From contig NZ_JAPIVT010000001.1 in the NCBI RefSeq assembly GCF_026239735.1, positions 496,001 through 560,000 on the forward strand: DNA of 64,000 nt, in the 5' to 3' direction. Under the pieces are notes generated by a model. That model searched no databases, was not told the origin of the DNA, and saw only the letters and a program-made list of their open reading frames with translations. Shown here piece by piece: positions 8,526-17,484 of this stretch. Within the stretch, counting starts at the first letter, position 1; every line of letters begins with the position of its first letter. The stretch comes from Pedobacter sp. MC2016-05. Its GTDB lineage: Bacteria > Bacteroidota > Bacteroidia > Sphingobacteriales > Sphingobacteriaceae. The position numbers and the translations under genes were made by a program.

Positions 8526-9569
8526 ATGGAAAACGAAGACGTAAAAATCCTGAAAAAGAAACCGATTTTTCCGGTTACGCATGCATTGCAAAAGTACCTT
8601 CGTACTTATCAGCGTGAAGCTAAATTGCCTATTGGCTACAATGATTTGATGCAGTTTAATGAGGCTTTTCCGTTAATGGATAAATTTGGTAAAGACTCCC
8701 TTTGGGAGGGACCGATTTATGCTCAAGATCTTATCGAAACCTTGCATAACGGTTTAAAAGAGATATATGCCAACCTCAAAGCTTCTGGAAATCTTCGTAT
8801 CGTTGAACATAAATACATTGATAAGATTGAGTACTGCACTTTTGGCAACACACATCCTTTCCGGATCAGGATCGTTAATCGCTTAAATGACGTTTACGAT
8901 TATTTTTATATTAAAAAAGCAGATGCTTCGCGAATTTATGGTCTTGAAATGGAGGAAATTCTTTCTCCAAACCAGGTGAATTATTTAGTTGATGGCGATA
9001 CTCTGGTAGAGGAGCACATTGCAGGCATCCCCGGTGATGTTTTTACCAAAGGACAATTATATACCCCGGAATTCAATCCGACGCGAATTGCAAAAGAATT
9101 TGTAAAATTTAATGAGCGTTGTTTAATTATGCTGCTGGGCGATATGCGGGCGTACAATTTTGTAGTTCAAATTACTCCTGACTTTGATGATATTCAATTT
9201 CGCATTCGGGCAATCGACTTTGACCAGCAATTTTACGAAGGAAATCTGAAGGTTTACCTGCCGCAGTTTTTTAAGGAAAATTTGCCTTATGTTAAAATGA
9301 GTATGGAGCAGCTGACCGAAAAAACCGTACTTCAATATCAGCAGGAAGAACGTTCTTCCATTGTACACCGCGTACGCAGTGAGCGTCACCGGTTAACCGA
9401 TTTGCGTGATGTTTCGAACAAGGAAGAGTTAACTACGCCAGAAAATATTGCCATTTTGAAACAAAGCATGAGCGAATATTTTAAGGACACGAACTATTTA
9501 AGGTGCAAAAACATGACGGATATTATTGAATTGAATATCAAAAATATCATCCGGCAGGTTAAGTTATAA
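8526..9569 (+). CDS. Conserved protein with kinase-like fold motifs (function unknown)
   Basis: A 347-residue protein that I do not recognise as a named family. Its middle reads like an atypical protein kinase or aminoglycoside phosphotransferase: YFYIKK (Lys130/131, beta-3 lysine), GLEMEE (141-144, helix C acid), LVEEHIAGIPG (160-170, hinge), LLGDMRAYN (Asp206 and Asn211, catalytic loop GDxxxxN) and IRAIDFDQ (Asp231/233, DFG equivalent). All occur in the expected order. No signal peptide or membrane segment is seen, so it is probably cytoplasmic. It stands alone, with an inverted repeat before it and a terminator after it. The kinase assignment is inferred from motifs only. Confidence 0.6.
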   Translation: MENEDVKILKKKPIFPVTHALQKYLRTYQREAKLPIGYNDLMQFNEAFPLMDKFGKDSLWEGPIYAQDLIETLHNGLKEIYANLKASGNLRIVEHKYIDKIEYCTFGNTHPFRIRIVNRLNDVYDYFYIKKADASRIYGLEMEEILSPNQVNYLVDGDTLVEEHIAGIPGDVFTKGQLYTPEFNPTRIAKEFVKFNERCLIMLLGDMRAYNFVVQITPDFDDIQFRIRAIDFDQQFYEGNLKVYLPQFFKENLPYVKMSMEQLTEKTVLQYQQEERSSIVHRVRSERHRLTDLRDVSNKEELTTPENIAILKQSMSEYFKDTNYLRCKNMTDIIELNIKNIIRQVKL

Positions 9570-9571
9570 AT

Positions 9572-9602
9572 AAAACGGTTGACAAATTGCCAACCGTTTT
9601 TT
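9572..9602 (+). terminator. Intrinsic terminator between convergent genes
   Basis: Arms AAAACGGTTG (9572-9581) and CAACCGTTTT (9591-9600) pair perfectly over 10 bp with a 9-nt loop and a following T run. On the minus strand the T run is interrupted, so termination there may be weaker. Confidence 0.85.
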
Positions 9603-9632
9603 GAGTGAATCTAGAAAGAGCGTCCAAAACAT

Positions 9633-10193
9633 TTAGGCGTGTTGCCCTTCGTGTACGCCTTCGGCAAATTCCTCTACAATTTTATCGTTGAATGCAGGCA
9701 AATCTTTCGGGGTTCTACTGGTCACCAAACCTTGGTCTACAACCACTTCCTCGTCGCTCCAAAGTGCTCCAGCGTTTATTAAATCCTGCGAAATATTTTT
9801 AACTGATGTTAATTTTCTGCCTTCCACAACATCAGCATTAATTAATGTTTGTGGACCATGGCAGATGGCTGCAACAGGTTTTCCAGCTGCAAAAAATGAT
9901 TTCACGAAAGCAATTGCATCTTCATTTACACGCAATTCATCTGGATTAATTACACCACCTGGTAAAAGCAGGCCATTGTAATCATCAGCATTTGCCTCCG
10001 AGATCGTTTTATCTACATCGACTTCTATCGACCAGTGATCCTGATCCCATGCTTTAATTTTTCCACTTTTAGAGGAGATGATGTGAACGGTTGCCCCCTC
10101 TTCTTTTAACCTTTTTACTGGCTCGGTTAATTCAACTTCTTCAAATCCGCTTTCTGAAAGTACAGCTATTGTGCGGTTACTTAATTGTCCCAT
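9633..10193 (-). CDS. Type 1 glutamine amidotransferase-like DJ-1/PfpI protein
   Basis: A 186-residue DJ-1/PfpI superfamily protein, close in layout to YhbO/PfpI stress proteins, for which glyoxalase-like, deglycase or peptidase activity has been claimed. The nucleophile Cys111 lies in AAICHGPQTL, next to His112, and LLLPGGVINPDELR (75-88) forms the oxyanion side. No signal peptide is seen. It is convergent with the kinase-like gene and appears monocistronic. The exact activity is not assignable from sequence. Confidence 0.92.
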   Translation of the reverse strand: MGQLSNRTIAVLSESGFEEVELTEPVKRLKEEGATVHIISSKSGKIKAWDQDHWSIEVDVDKTISEANADDYNGLLLPGGVINPDELRVNEDAIAFVKSFFAAGKPVAAICHGPQTLINADVVEGRKLTSVKNISQDLINAGALWSDEEVVVDQGLVTSRTPKDLPAFNDKIVEEFAEGVHEGQHA

Positions 10194-10264
10194 AATCTTT
10201 CTGTTTTTAATAGGTGATGTATTAAATACAGCTTTATGGGAATTTTTGTTTTTTGAATTTATGA

Positions 10265-10957
10265 TTAACCTTTAATTTCTAAGGTTGTTACGGCATCCAA
10301 ATCGTGATAGAAAAATACTTCATAAATAACTCGGCTAACGATTGTTTTTATAAAAATCGAATCTTTAAATTGCACTAAAGGATATTTGTACCGAAGGTAT
10401 TTCTTAGATTTATTTTTCCTGAATCCAATCTGCTTTAAATTGACAATCTCTGATTTATCTACGCTAAGATAATCACGAAGCTTCGAAAATGGAGTTAACT
10501 TTATCCTTAAATAACTATTTTTAATAGAGAAATCCAAATAGAGATTTGCCGATTCTTTTAAGCGGAAAGTGAAACCTTTGACCCGTTTTTCAACCAGGTC
10601 GAAAATGACATCGTCAAATTCTTGTCCATCATTAAAATATTTAGGTTTGTGTTTATGTAACTTGTCGAGTTTTTTATCAATTTGTGCAAGCATAAATATC
10701 CTATAGTCATTAGATTCACTTAGATCGGCTTGTGTTAAGAAAAATTCGATTTGACTACTTAGTCTCTTTTTTTCATCCGCCAGTGGGTCTATTAATGATT
10801 TTAGTAATCTTGTTTGATTTTCGATTTTAAAAAGAACCTTAGAATGTAACCCAGCAGACTTATAATCATAATCAATAAGATCTTCCTTAATTAATGAATC
10901 TAGTAATGCTTTTTCCTCTTCATAATAATTGAGGAGCTCTTTAAGTTCTTCATTCAT
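10265..10957 (-). CDS. Hypothetical protein, last gene of GT4-DUF1016-GT2 operon
   Basis: A 230-residue protein with no family I can name. The first ~110 residues are charged and helical in character (KELLNYYEEEKALLD, DEKKRLSSQIEFFL, QIDKKLDKLHKHK). The second half is richer in beta-type residues and aromatics. No signal peptide or membrane segment is seen. Its start lies 3 nt after the GT2 stop, so it is almost certainly co-transcribed with the three upstream genes. It is Lys-, Leu- and Ile-rich and AT-rich in codon choice, which could mark recent acquisition. Function is unknown. Confidence 0.7.
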   Translation of the reverse strand: MNEELKELLNYYEEEKALLDSLIKEDLIDYDYKSAGLHSKVLFKIENQTRLLKSLIDPLADEKKRLSSQIEFFLTQADLSESNDYRIFMLAQIDKKLDKLHKHKPKYFNDGQEFDDVIFDLVEKRVKGFTFRLKESANLYLDFSIKNSYLRIKLTPFSKLRDYLSVDKSEIVNLKQIGFRKNKSKKYLRYKYPLVQFKDSIFIKTIVSRVIYEVFFYHDLDAVTTLEIKG

Positions 10958-10960
10958 ATG

Positions 10961-11707
10961 CTAATCATTCGTTCTTCTATGCTTAAGAAAATAAAAAGCC
11001 AAATTACCTGCAATAATCAAGTGATTAAAAATATTTGGGATTAACCCATAATATTTGGTGAAGATCTTAAACCGCTCTTTCAAGCTTTCACGGTGTTTCT
11101 TCTTACTCATTCCGCCAACCAAATATTTGGCCACATAGCGATGAACATTCACAATGCTTGAAGCTTTTTTGGCAGCCTTAATAATCCAATCGATATCTGA
11201 ACTGTATTTGTAAGCTAAATCATAGGGGGCTATAATGTTCCGGCGAATATAAATAGCCTGATGGCTGATGTTCATTCCATATTTAAAGCTCGTCCAGTCG
11301 AATTTTTCCGGTGCCTCATGCCTTCGTCGTCCCAGGCTTTCCCAATTATCATTATACATTTCCGTTTCACCATAATAAATATCAGCACCTATGGCCGAAG
11401 CAAAAACATCCTCTACAGTTTGCTCATCATATATTTGATCGCCCGAATTCATAAACAAAACATAATCTCCTGTAGCCAAGGCCAGTCCTTTATTCATCGC
11501 ATCATAAATCCCTTTGTCAGGTTCAGAAACGATTTTGGAAATATTGCTTTTGTATTTTTCAATAATTGCTAATGTGCCGTCTGTAGATTTACCATCGATA
11601 ATAATGTATTCTATTTGTGTATAGGTTTGATTAAGCACAGAGTTGATTGTTCGCTCAATATCCCGGACATTATTGTATACGATGGTGATGACAGTTAGTT
11701 TTGGCAT
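10961..11707 (-). CDS. Glycosyltransferase family 2
   Basis: A 248-residue GT-A fold glycosyltransferase. The N-terminal LTVITIVYNN and IEYIIIDGKSTDGT (about 32-45) form the nucleotide-sugar site, and the acidic motif in MNSGDQIYD stands where GT2 enzymes bind metal. There is no C-terminal membrane span. It resembles WcaA/WcaE-like enzymes that build exopolysaccharide or O-antigen repeat units. It starts 2 nt after the end of a DUF1016 nuclease gene and is followed after 3 nt by an unknown gene, so it belongs to a four-gene operon. Donor and acceptor are unknown. Confidence 0.92.
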   Translation of the reverse strand: MPKLTVITIVYNNVRDIERTINSVLNQTYTQIEYIIIDGKSTDGTLAIIEKYKSNISKIVSEPDKGIYDAMNKGLALATGDYVLFMNSGDQIYDEQTVEDVFASAIGADIYYGETEMYNDNWESLGRRRHEAPEKFDWTSFKYGMNISHQAIYIRRNIIAPYDLAYKYSSDIDWIIKAAKKASSIVNVHRYVAKYLVGGMSKKKHRESLKERFKIFTKYYGLIPNIFNHLIIAGNLAFYFLKHRRTND

Positions 11708-11709
11708 TG

Positions 11710-12801
11710 TTAGTCCATTAATTTTTTAAGGGTTTCAACATCTGGCAAAACGCCTTTGTATGCTGCCGGTAAAACATGACTGGTTTTATAGGTAGAAACA
11801 CCCATTGCCTTATTAAAATCTCTAAAAGAAAACTCTACAATCTTATTTTTCTTTTCTTTACAGAGAATAATTCCAATTGATGGTTGTTCGTGAGGTTGCT
11901 TTACATATTCATCTAAAGCTGATAAATAAAAATTCATTTTGCCCATATATTCTGGCTTAAATTTGCCGGTTTTCAGCTCAAAGACCACCAAACATTGTAA
12001 ACGCCGATTAAAAAATAGAAGGTCTAAAAAGTATTCTTCATCTTCTATAATTAACCGATATTGATTGCCAATAAAAGCAAAGTCTGATCCCAATGACATT
12101 AAGAATTTCTTGATATTTTGAACGATTTCGCTTTCTAAAACCCGTTCATCTTTCTCATCATTATCTTCGATATTAATGAAATCTAATAGGTACTCATCTT
12201 TAAATGATTGCAAGGCTTTTTGCCTAGCTTCATCATTGGTAATTGTTTTTAAGAAATTATTGGGTAAGCTGCCAGTTTTTTGAAAAGTTTGGTTGTTTAA
12301 ATGATTTTTCAATGTGCTTAGACTCCAAAATTCTGAGGCTGTTTTTTGAATATAAAAGATTCTCTCCTCTATTTTTTGAGTGCCTTGTATGATTTCTAAA
12401 TGGTGTGAAAAACTTAGCCCAAAAAATGATTTTTCTAATTGGGCCGACACTGTTGGTCTAAATTTAATCTCCTCTAAATCAATAATTTGTAATTTGGCCG
12501 ACACTGTCGGTCTAATTACAGTTTGTTCTTGCCACGACTCAAAAAAGAGTCTCATTCGTTTCATGTTGGTTGCGGAAAAACCTCTTAAACCTGGCAACTC
12601 AACTTGTAAATCAGCTGATAGATTTTCGATAACTTTTGCACCCCATTTTTCCTCTTCAATTTTTTGGGAAATAAATTTACCTACCGCAAAATAAAGGGAT
12701 AGAAGTTCTTTATTAACAAGAGCCGCTGCCCTGTAACGACTCTGCAGAATTGCCGATTTCAAGGCCTTAATATTATCAAGATGGCTTTCAGCGAGTTCCA
12801 T
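11710..12801 (-). CDS. DUF1016 (YhcG-type) PD-(D/E)xK nuclease
   Basis: A 363-residue protein with the two parts of DUF1016/YhcG proteins. The helical N-terminal domain (about 10-90) includes WGAKVIENLSADL and FSATNMKRMRLF. The C-terminal PD-(D/E)xK nuclease domain (about 225-345) has Asp260 (FLDLLFF) and Glu275-x-Lys277 (FELKTG) as likely catalytic residues. The linker carries RPTVSA twice (97-102 and 115-120), encoded by two 20-bp DNA copies differing at one base. Relatives occur with restriction systems or as orphans of unclear role. Here it lies between two glycosyltransferase genes with gaps of 1 and 2 nt, which is unexpected. No methylase or specificity subunit is near. Confidence 0.9.
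   Translation of the reverse strand: MELAESHLDNIKALKSAILQSRYRAAALVNKELLSLYFAVGKFISQKIEEEKWGAKVIENLSADLQVELPGLRGFSATNMKRMRLFFESWQEQTVIRPTVSAKLQIIDLEEIKFRPTVSAQLEKSFFGLSFSHHLEIIQGTQKIEERIFYIQKTASEFWSLSTLKNHLNNQTFQKTGSLPNNFLKTITNDEARQKALQSFKDEYLLDFINIEDNDEKDERVLESEIVQNIKKFLMSLGSDFAFIGNQYRLIIEDEEYFLDLLFFNRRLQCLVVFELKTGKFKPEYMGKMNFYLSALDEYVKQPHEQPSIGIILCKEKKNKIVEFSFRDFNKAMGVSTYKTSHVLPAAYKGVLPDVETLKKLMD
12442..12515 (-). repeat. In-frame 20-bp direct repeat inside DUF1016 gene
   Basis: Two 20-bp copies at 12442-12461 and 12496-12515 differ at one base and lie exactly 54 bp (18 codons) apart. The second copy contains the perfect palindrome CCGACA-C-TGTCGG. Both encode RPTVSA in the protein linker. 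Confidence 0.85.
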
Positions 12802-12802
12802 A

Positions 12803-14074
12803 TTATTTCGGCTGTAAATTGATCAGGGTTTCATACAAGTGAATGTGTTCAGCTGCAATTACCTCTTCAGAGAAATCAGATAATATGCTTAACCTTGCAG
12901 CCTTTTGTATCTCTTCTTTATTTGGGCGATGATACAACCACTCGATGCCATTGGCTAAATCTTCTGCATTTTCATATTCGGCCAGGTATCCGTTTTGCAT
13001 GTGCTTTACCATATCTGGGATGCCGCCTGTAGTAAAAGCGATTACTGGCGTGGCACAGGCCAAACTTTCCATCACCGTATTGGGTAAATTATCTTCCAAA
13101 GATGGCGTGATGAAAGCATCAGCGGCTGAATAACATTTGGCCAAATGATCATCTTTATTAATGGTGCCAAGGAAAGTCGTTTTGAATGGGAACTCAGGCA
13201 TTTCTGCGTTCTCCTTATTTCCAAAAATAACAAGTTCGATATTTGATTTTTGAATGCCTGTGCGCCGGGATAAAATTTCGAGCCCCTCGATTAAATAAGG
13301 CGTTCCTTTATGTTTGTCGTTTTTTGAGGGCATAAAACCACTCATTAATACAAATTTATCAGGGTTAATTTTCAATATTTTTTTTGCCTCCGATTTTACA
13401 TAAGGCTTGAACACATTCGTTTCGATGGTGTTCGGTATCACTGAAGTTTTCCGGGTACCCAACAAGCTGCTAAACTTTACAGATTTTGCCATCCAGTTGC
13501 TGGGCGCTATAATATGGAAGTTTAATTCGCCGTAAGCTTTCTGTTTGCGCAACCAGGTTTTATGAGAGATATCATTATCGCCACTTATCTTCAAAATAGG
13601 GCAGTTTCCGCATTGCTGATGAAAATTTTCACAGCCATACCTTACATGGCAACCGCCTGTAAAAGCATTGCTGTCGTGAAAAGTCCAAACGATTGGTTTT
13701 TCCAATTCATCAAGCTCTGCTAAAAACTTAGGCGTAAGAAAACCGTGGTTTATCCAATGCAAATGAATAATATCTGCATTTTTAACATCAGGATGGTTTT
13801 TAATAGATTTACCAAACCACTGCAAACTAAAAGGGGTTTTAACCGATTTACTTAACCATTTTGCATAATATCTCTCTGATAAGATGTTATAAACGGCCAT
13901 CGCTTTCTGAATCGGTGTTTTGCTGAAGGTATCAATTTTTGGATTCTGCCCAAACTTATAGTAAACCAAAACCTTTGAATCAATTCCGCTGGCTTTTAGT
14001 GCATCGCTTAAGCGTAAACAGGCTCTGCCAGCTCCGCCATTCCCGTCATAAGTATTTAGGTGTACAACTTTCAA
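12803..14074 (-). CDS. Glycosyltransferase family 4 (GT-B)
   Basis: A GT-B glycosyltransferase of about 423 residues, first gene of the tight minus-strand operon. The N-terminal KVVHLNTYDGNGGAGRAC is the usual glycine-rich acceptor-side start of this group. The C-terminal half holds VLMSGFMPSKNDKHKG and PSLEDNLPNTVMESLACATP, the donor-binding region with the family's acidic residues. No ATG is available at the N-terminus: TTG codons occur at 14083 and 14074. The 14074 start is chosen because a TATTTTTG -7 box occupies 14081-14088, so the earlier TTG lies within the promoter. The role is probably polysaccharide assembly. Confidence 0.9.
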   Translation of the reverse strand: MKVVHLNTYDGNGGAGRACLRLSDALKASGIDSKVLVYYKFGQNPKIDTFSKTPIQKAMAVYNILSERYYAKWLSKSVKTPFSLQWFGKSIKNHPDVKNADIIHLHWINHGFLTPKFLAELDELEKPIVWTFHDSNAFTGGCHVRYGCENFHQQCGNCPILKISGDNDISHKTWLRKQKAYGELNFHIIAPSNWMAKSVKFSSLLGTRKTSVIPNTIETNVFKPYVKSEAKKILKINPDKFVLMSGFMPSKNDKHKGTPYLIEGLEILSRRTGIQKSNIELVIFGNKENAEMPEFPFKTTFLGTINKDDHLAKCYSAADAFITPSLEDNLPNTVMESLACATPVIAFTTGGIPDMVKHMQNGYLAEYENAEDLANGIEWLYHRPNKEEIQKAARLSILSDFSEEVIAAEHIHLYETLINLQPK

Positions 14075-14080
14075 ATCAAT

Positions 14081-14088
14081 CAAAAATA
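14081..14088 (-). promoter_or_regulatory. -7 box for GT4 operon, adjacent to start
   Basis: TATTTTTG on the minus strand (14088 to 14081) matches TAnnTTTG. It ends 6 nt before the TTG start at 14074, predicting a leaderless or nearly leaderless transcript. A clear -33 element is not seen. Confidence 0.4.
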
Positions 14089-14157
14089 CATTTTATTGTT
14101 TACGAATGTAAAATCTGTTGTGTAATTTCATCCAACCAAAGCCAAACTAACAAAATC

Positions 14158-17100
14158 ATGATCAAATCCCTATTAAAATCGCTCACAGCAATGGCGTTTT
14201 TGTTGCCTTGTCATTCATTTGCTCAAAATCAAACGTATTTTGCATCTTATCCAGCTTTAACGCCCGATGCGCAAACCATAGTATTCAGTTATGATGGCGA
14301 CATTTGGAAAGTGCCGGTAAAAGGTGGGGTTGCCGACCGGATTACAGCCATGCAAGGAGAGGAGATCAATCCAAAAGTTTCTCCTGATGGGAAATGGCTG
14401 GCATTTTCTTCCAACCAATTTGGAAATAATGATGTTTATTTGATGCCAATAAATGGGGGCGAGATTAAACAAATTACCTTTAATGATGCATCTGATGAAG
14501 TGGATAACTGGAGTTGGGATTCAAAAACAATCTACTTCACTTCAGGTAGATACAATTCTTTTTCCAGCTATAAGGTTGGTATTAATGGCGGTACGGCAAC
14601 ACGTTTATTCAATAACTATTTCAATACTACGCACCATATTGCAGAGTCGCCTACGGGAGAATTGTTTTTTAATGATACCTGGGAAAGTATGCGATTTCCT
14701 AACCGCAAGCATTATAAAGGCGCTTACAATCCTGATATTCAATCTTACAATCCTAAAACCAAAACTTATAAGCGCTATACCGATTACATCGGAAAAGATT
14801 TTTGGACCAGCATTGATCGGACAGGCAACGTATTTTTCGTATCTGATGAAGGTAATGAAGAATATAATCTTTACACCTTTATTGGCGGACAGAAAACAGG
14901 CTTAACAAAATTCGAAACTTCTATTAAGCGTCCATTTGTTGCTGCAAACGGAACGATTGTAGTCTTTGAGAAAGATTATCAGCTCTACACCTATGATGTT
15001 GCTGCTAAGAAAACAGAAAAAGTAAGCATCAGTACATCAAGAAATCAGGTATTGAGTAAAGAGCAAGAATATGATGTGCGGGCAAACATTTCTGCTTTTG
15101 ATGCCTCAACAGATGGAAAAAAAATCGCCTTTATTTCTCGCGGTGAAGTTTTTGTAAGTGATGTTGATGGCAAGTTCGTTAGGAAAATTACCAATAGCGG
15201 CGAAAGGGCTATGGAATGTAAGTGGCTTGCTGATAATAAAACTATTCTTTTTAGTCAAACAGCAAATGGTTTTCAAAACTGGTTTACCATTACCGGCGAT
15301 GGAAAAGGGACGATTAAACAACTTACAAAAGATAAAGCGAACAATAGAGATATCACCCTAAATAAAGCCAAAACGATGGCGGTTTACTTAAGTGGGAGAA
15401 ACGAGTTGAGGTTAATGGACTTGAAAACTTTTGATAGCAAAACCCTTGTAACCGATGAGTTTTGGGCTTTTCAAAATTCAGCGCCAAGTTTTTCTCCAAA
15501 TGATGAATATCTTTTATTTACCGTCTATCGAAATTTTGAGCAGGATATCGTAGTTCATCACTTAAAAAACAATAAGACAATCAACCTCACCAATACTGGC
15601 GTAACAGAAACCGGCCCGTCATGGTCGCCAGATGGCAAATACATTTTCTTCACCAGTGCCCGCACAAAACCCTCTTATCCAACAGGAATGTCGAATGCGC
15701 ACATTTACCGAATGGCTTTGAACAATTACGATGAGCCTTACCGTTCGGATAAATTTGATGATTTATTTAAGGAAACCAAACCTGCCGAGGTTAAGCCAGC
15801 AATTGTTGAAACGAAAACCAAAAAAGGAAAGGCAGATACCGCTAAAAAGAAAACTGAAGTAAAGCCAACGCCTAAACCCGCGGCTGTGATTACCATCAAT
15901 ACGCAAGATATTTTGGACAGAATTGAACTGGTTGGTCCTGCTTTTGGAGGTCAGTTTGGTACAGATGCTTATGCTAAGGGCGATAAAACCTACGTTTTTT
16001 ATTCATCGAATCATGAGGGTGGCGCACCTGGTATTTACAGAACAACTATTGAACCTTTTGAAGCGAATAAAACGGAAAAAGTTGCAGATGGGGGTGATTA
16101 TTCAATGGTTCAAGCCGGAGATAAGTTTTTTGTGCTTTCCAGAGGCGTGATCAATAAATATACTTTAGAAGGGAATAAGCTTGATAAGATCGATCATGGC
16201 TATAAATTTACAAGGAACCTAAATGCTGAATTTAACCAGATGTTTTACGAAACCTGGGTGGGTTTGGATGAAAATTTCTATGATGAAAAATTTCATGGTG
16301 TGGATTGGGAGAAGATGAAAAACCGTTATGCGGCCTATCTTCCCTATGTAAATAACCGCAGCGATTTAAGGATTTTACTGAACGATATGCTCGGAGAATT
16401 GAATTCATCGCACATGGGCTTTAACAGTGCAGGTGCCGAGGAGAGAAAGAATTTAACTTATACCACTAACGAAACCGGGATTATTTTCGACAATGACAAC
16501 CCTTTGAAAGTAGAGCGGGTTGCAGCAAAAAGCAATGCTGCACGTACAGGAACCAATATTTTACCAGGAGATATTTTAACAGAGGTAAATGGCGTTAAGG
16601 TGGATGAAAATATTGATCGAGATTACTACTTCAGCAAGCCATCATTAGATAAAGAGATGACTTTGACCTTTGATAGAAAAGGCAAACAGATTTATGTAAA
16701 CATCCATCCTGAAAGTGCCGGAATTTTACGTGGGAATCTTTACGATGAGTGGATCTCGAACAACCGTAAGAATGTAGATAAATGGGGGAATAATCGCATT
16801 GCCTATTCTTATATGAAAAATATGGGAGGTGGTGAATTGGAAACTTTCCTTTTGGATATGGTCGCTCAGGAAGAAAACAAAGATGCCATCATTTTAGATT
16901 TACGTTATAATACAGGGGGGAATGTGCATGATGAAGTGTTGAAGTTTCTTTCTCAACGTCCGTATTTGCAGTGGAAGTACCGCGGTGGTAAATTGGCACC
17001 GCAAAGTAACTTCGGTCCGGCAGCAAAACCTATTGTACTGCTGATAAATGAACAATCGCTAAGCGATGCAGAAATGACTGCTGCTGGCTTCAAGCAATTG

Positions 17101-17346
17101 AAATTGGGTAAAATCATTGGAACCGAAACCTACCGTTGGATTATTTTTACTTCAGCTAAAAGTTTGGTCGATGGATCATCTTACCGTTTACCTTCATGGG
17201 GATGTTATACGATGGATGGCAAGAACCTCGAAAGCGAAGGTGTTAAGCCAGATATCTTCGTAAAAAACACCTTCGAAGATCGATTGGCTGACAAAGATCC
17301 GCAGTTGGAAAAAGCTGTTGCGGAGATTTTGAAAGATTTGAAGTAA
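14158..17346 (+). CDS. Tricorn-like S41 family protease with beta-propeller and PDZ domains
   Basis: A protein of about 1062 residues. A signal peptide (LLKSLTAMAFLLPCHSFAQ) is followed by TolB/WD40-like propeller repeats with LSPDGKxLAFSS-type motifs. A Lys/Pro-rich linker (about 530-570), a Tricorn C1-like helical segment, a PDZ domain (around 780-870) and an S41 tail-specific-protease domain follow. The predicted nucleophile is Ser969 in NEQSLSDAEMTAAG. The frame is open to 13939, but only the ATG at 14158 places a signal peptide at the start. It is expected to be periplasmic or surface-exposed and to degrade peptides. It is divergent from the glycosyltransferase operon. Confidence 0.92.
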   Translation: MIKSLLKSLTAMAFLLPCHSFAQNQTYFASYPALTPDAQTIVFSYDGDIWKVPVKGGVADRITAMQGEEINPKVSPDGKWLAFSSNQFGNNDVYLMPINGGEIKQITFNDASDEVDNWSWDSKTIYFTSGRYNSFSSYKVGINGGTATRLFNNYFNTTHHIAESPTGELFFNDTWESMRFPNRKHYKGAYNPDIQSYNPKTKTYKRYTDYIGKDFWTSIDRTGNVFFVSDEGNEEYNLYTFIGGQKTGLTKFETSIKRPFVAANGTIVVFEKDYQLYTYDVAAKKTEKVSISTSRNQVLSKEQEYDVRANISAFDASTDGKKIAFISRGEVFVSDVDGKFVRKITNSGERAMECKWLADNKTILFSQTANGFQNWFTITGDGKGTIKQLTKDKANNRDITLNKAKTMAVYLSGRNELRLMDLKTFDSKTLVTDEFWAFQNSAPSFSPNDEYLLFTVYRNFEQDIVVHHLKNNKTINLTNTGVTETGPSWSPDGKYIFFTSARTKPSYPTGMSNAHIYRMALNNYDEPYRSDKFDDLFKETKPAEVKPAIVETKTKKGKADTAKKKTEVKPTPKPAAVITINTQDILDRIELVGPAFGGQFGTDAYAKGDKTYVFYSSNHEGGAPGIYRTTIEPFEANKTEKVADGGDYSMVQAGDKFFVLSRGVINKYTLEGNKLDKIDHGYKFTRNLNAEFNQMFYETWVGLDENFYDEKFHGVDWEKMKNRYAAYLPYVNNRSDLRILLNDMLGELNSSHMGFNSAGAEERKNLTYTTNETGIIFDNDNPLKVERVAAKSNAARTGTNILPGDILTEVNGVKVDENIDRDYYFSKPSLDKEMTLTFDRKGKQIYVNIHPESAGILRGNLYDEWISNNRKNVDKWGNNRIAYSYMKNMGGGELETFLLDMVAQEENKDAIILDLRYNTGGNVHDEVLKFLSQRPYLQWKYRGGKLAPQSNFGPAAKPIVLLINEQSLSDAEMTAAGFKQLKLGKIIGTETYRWIIFTSAKSLVDGSSYRLPSWGCYTMDGKNLESEGVKPDIFVKNTFEDRLADKDPQLEKAVAEILKDLK

Positions 17347-17484
17347 GCTAGCTGTGAGTTACTGGATTGTTTTTTGGTTTAAATACCTTGGCAATTAAAC
17401 GGTCCAGTACCTCACATTTTATTAATTTACCTTTCCAATCACTTTTCTTTTCCGTTTCTTTGGCCTTTGGAATTATTTTAAAAT

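Noticed and set aside
10265..14074. Interpretation of the DUF1016 operon as a restriction-modification or defence island
   Set aside because: No methylase, specificity subunit, helicase or other defence genes are near; only the nuclease supports it, so it is kept as a hypothesis in a finding.
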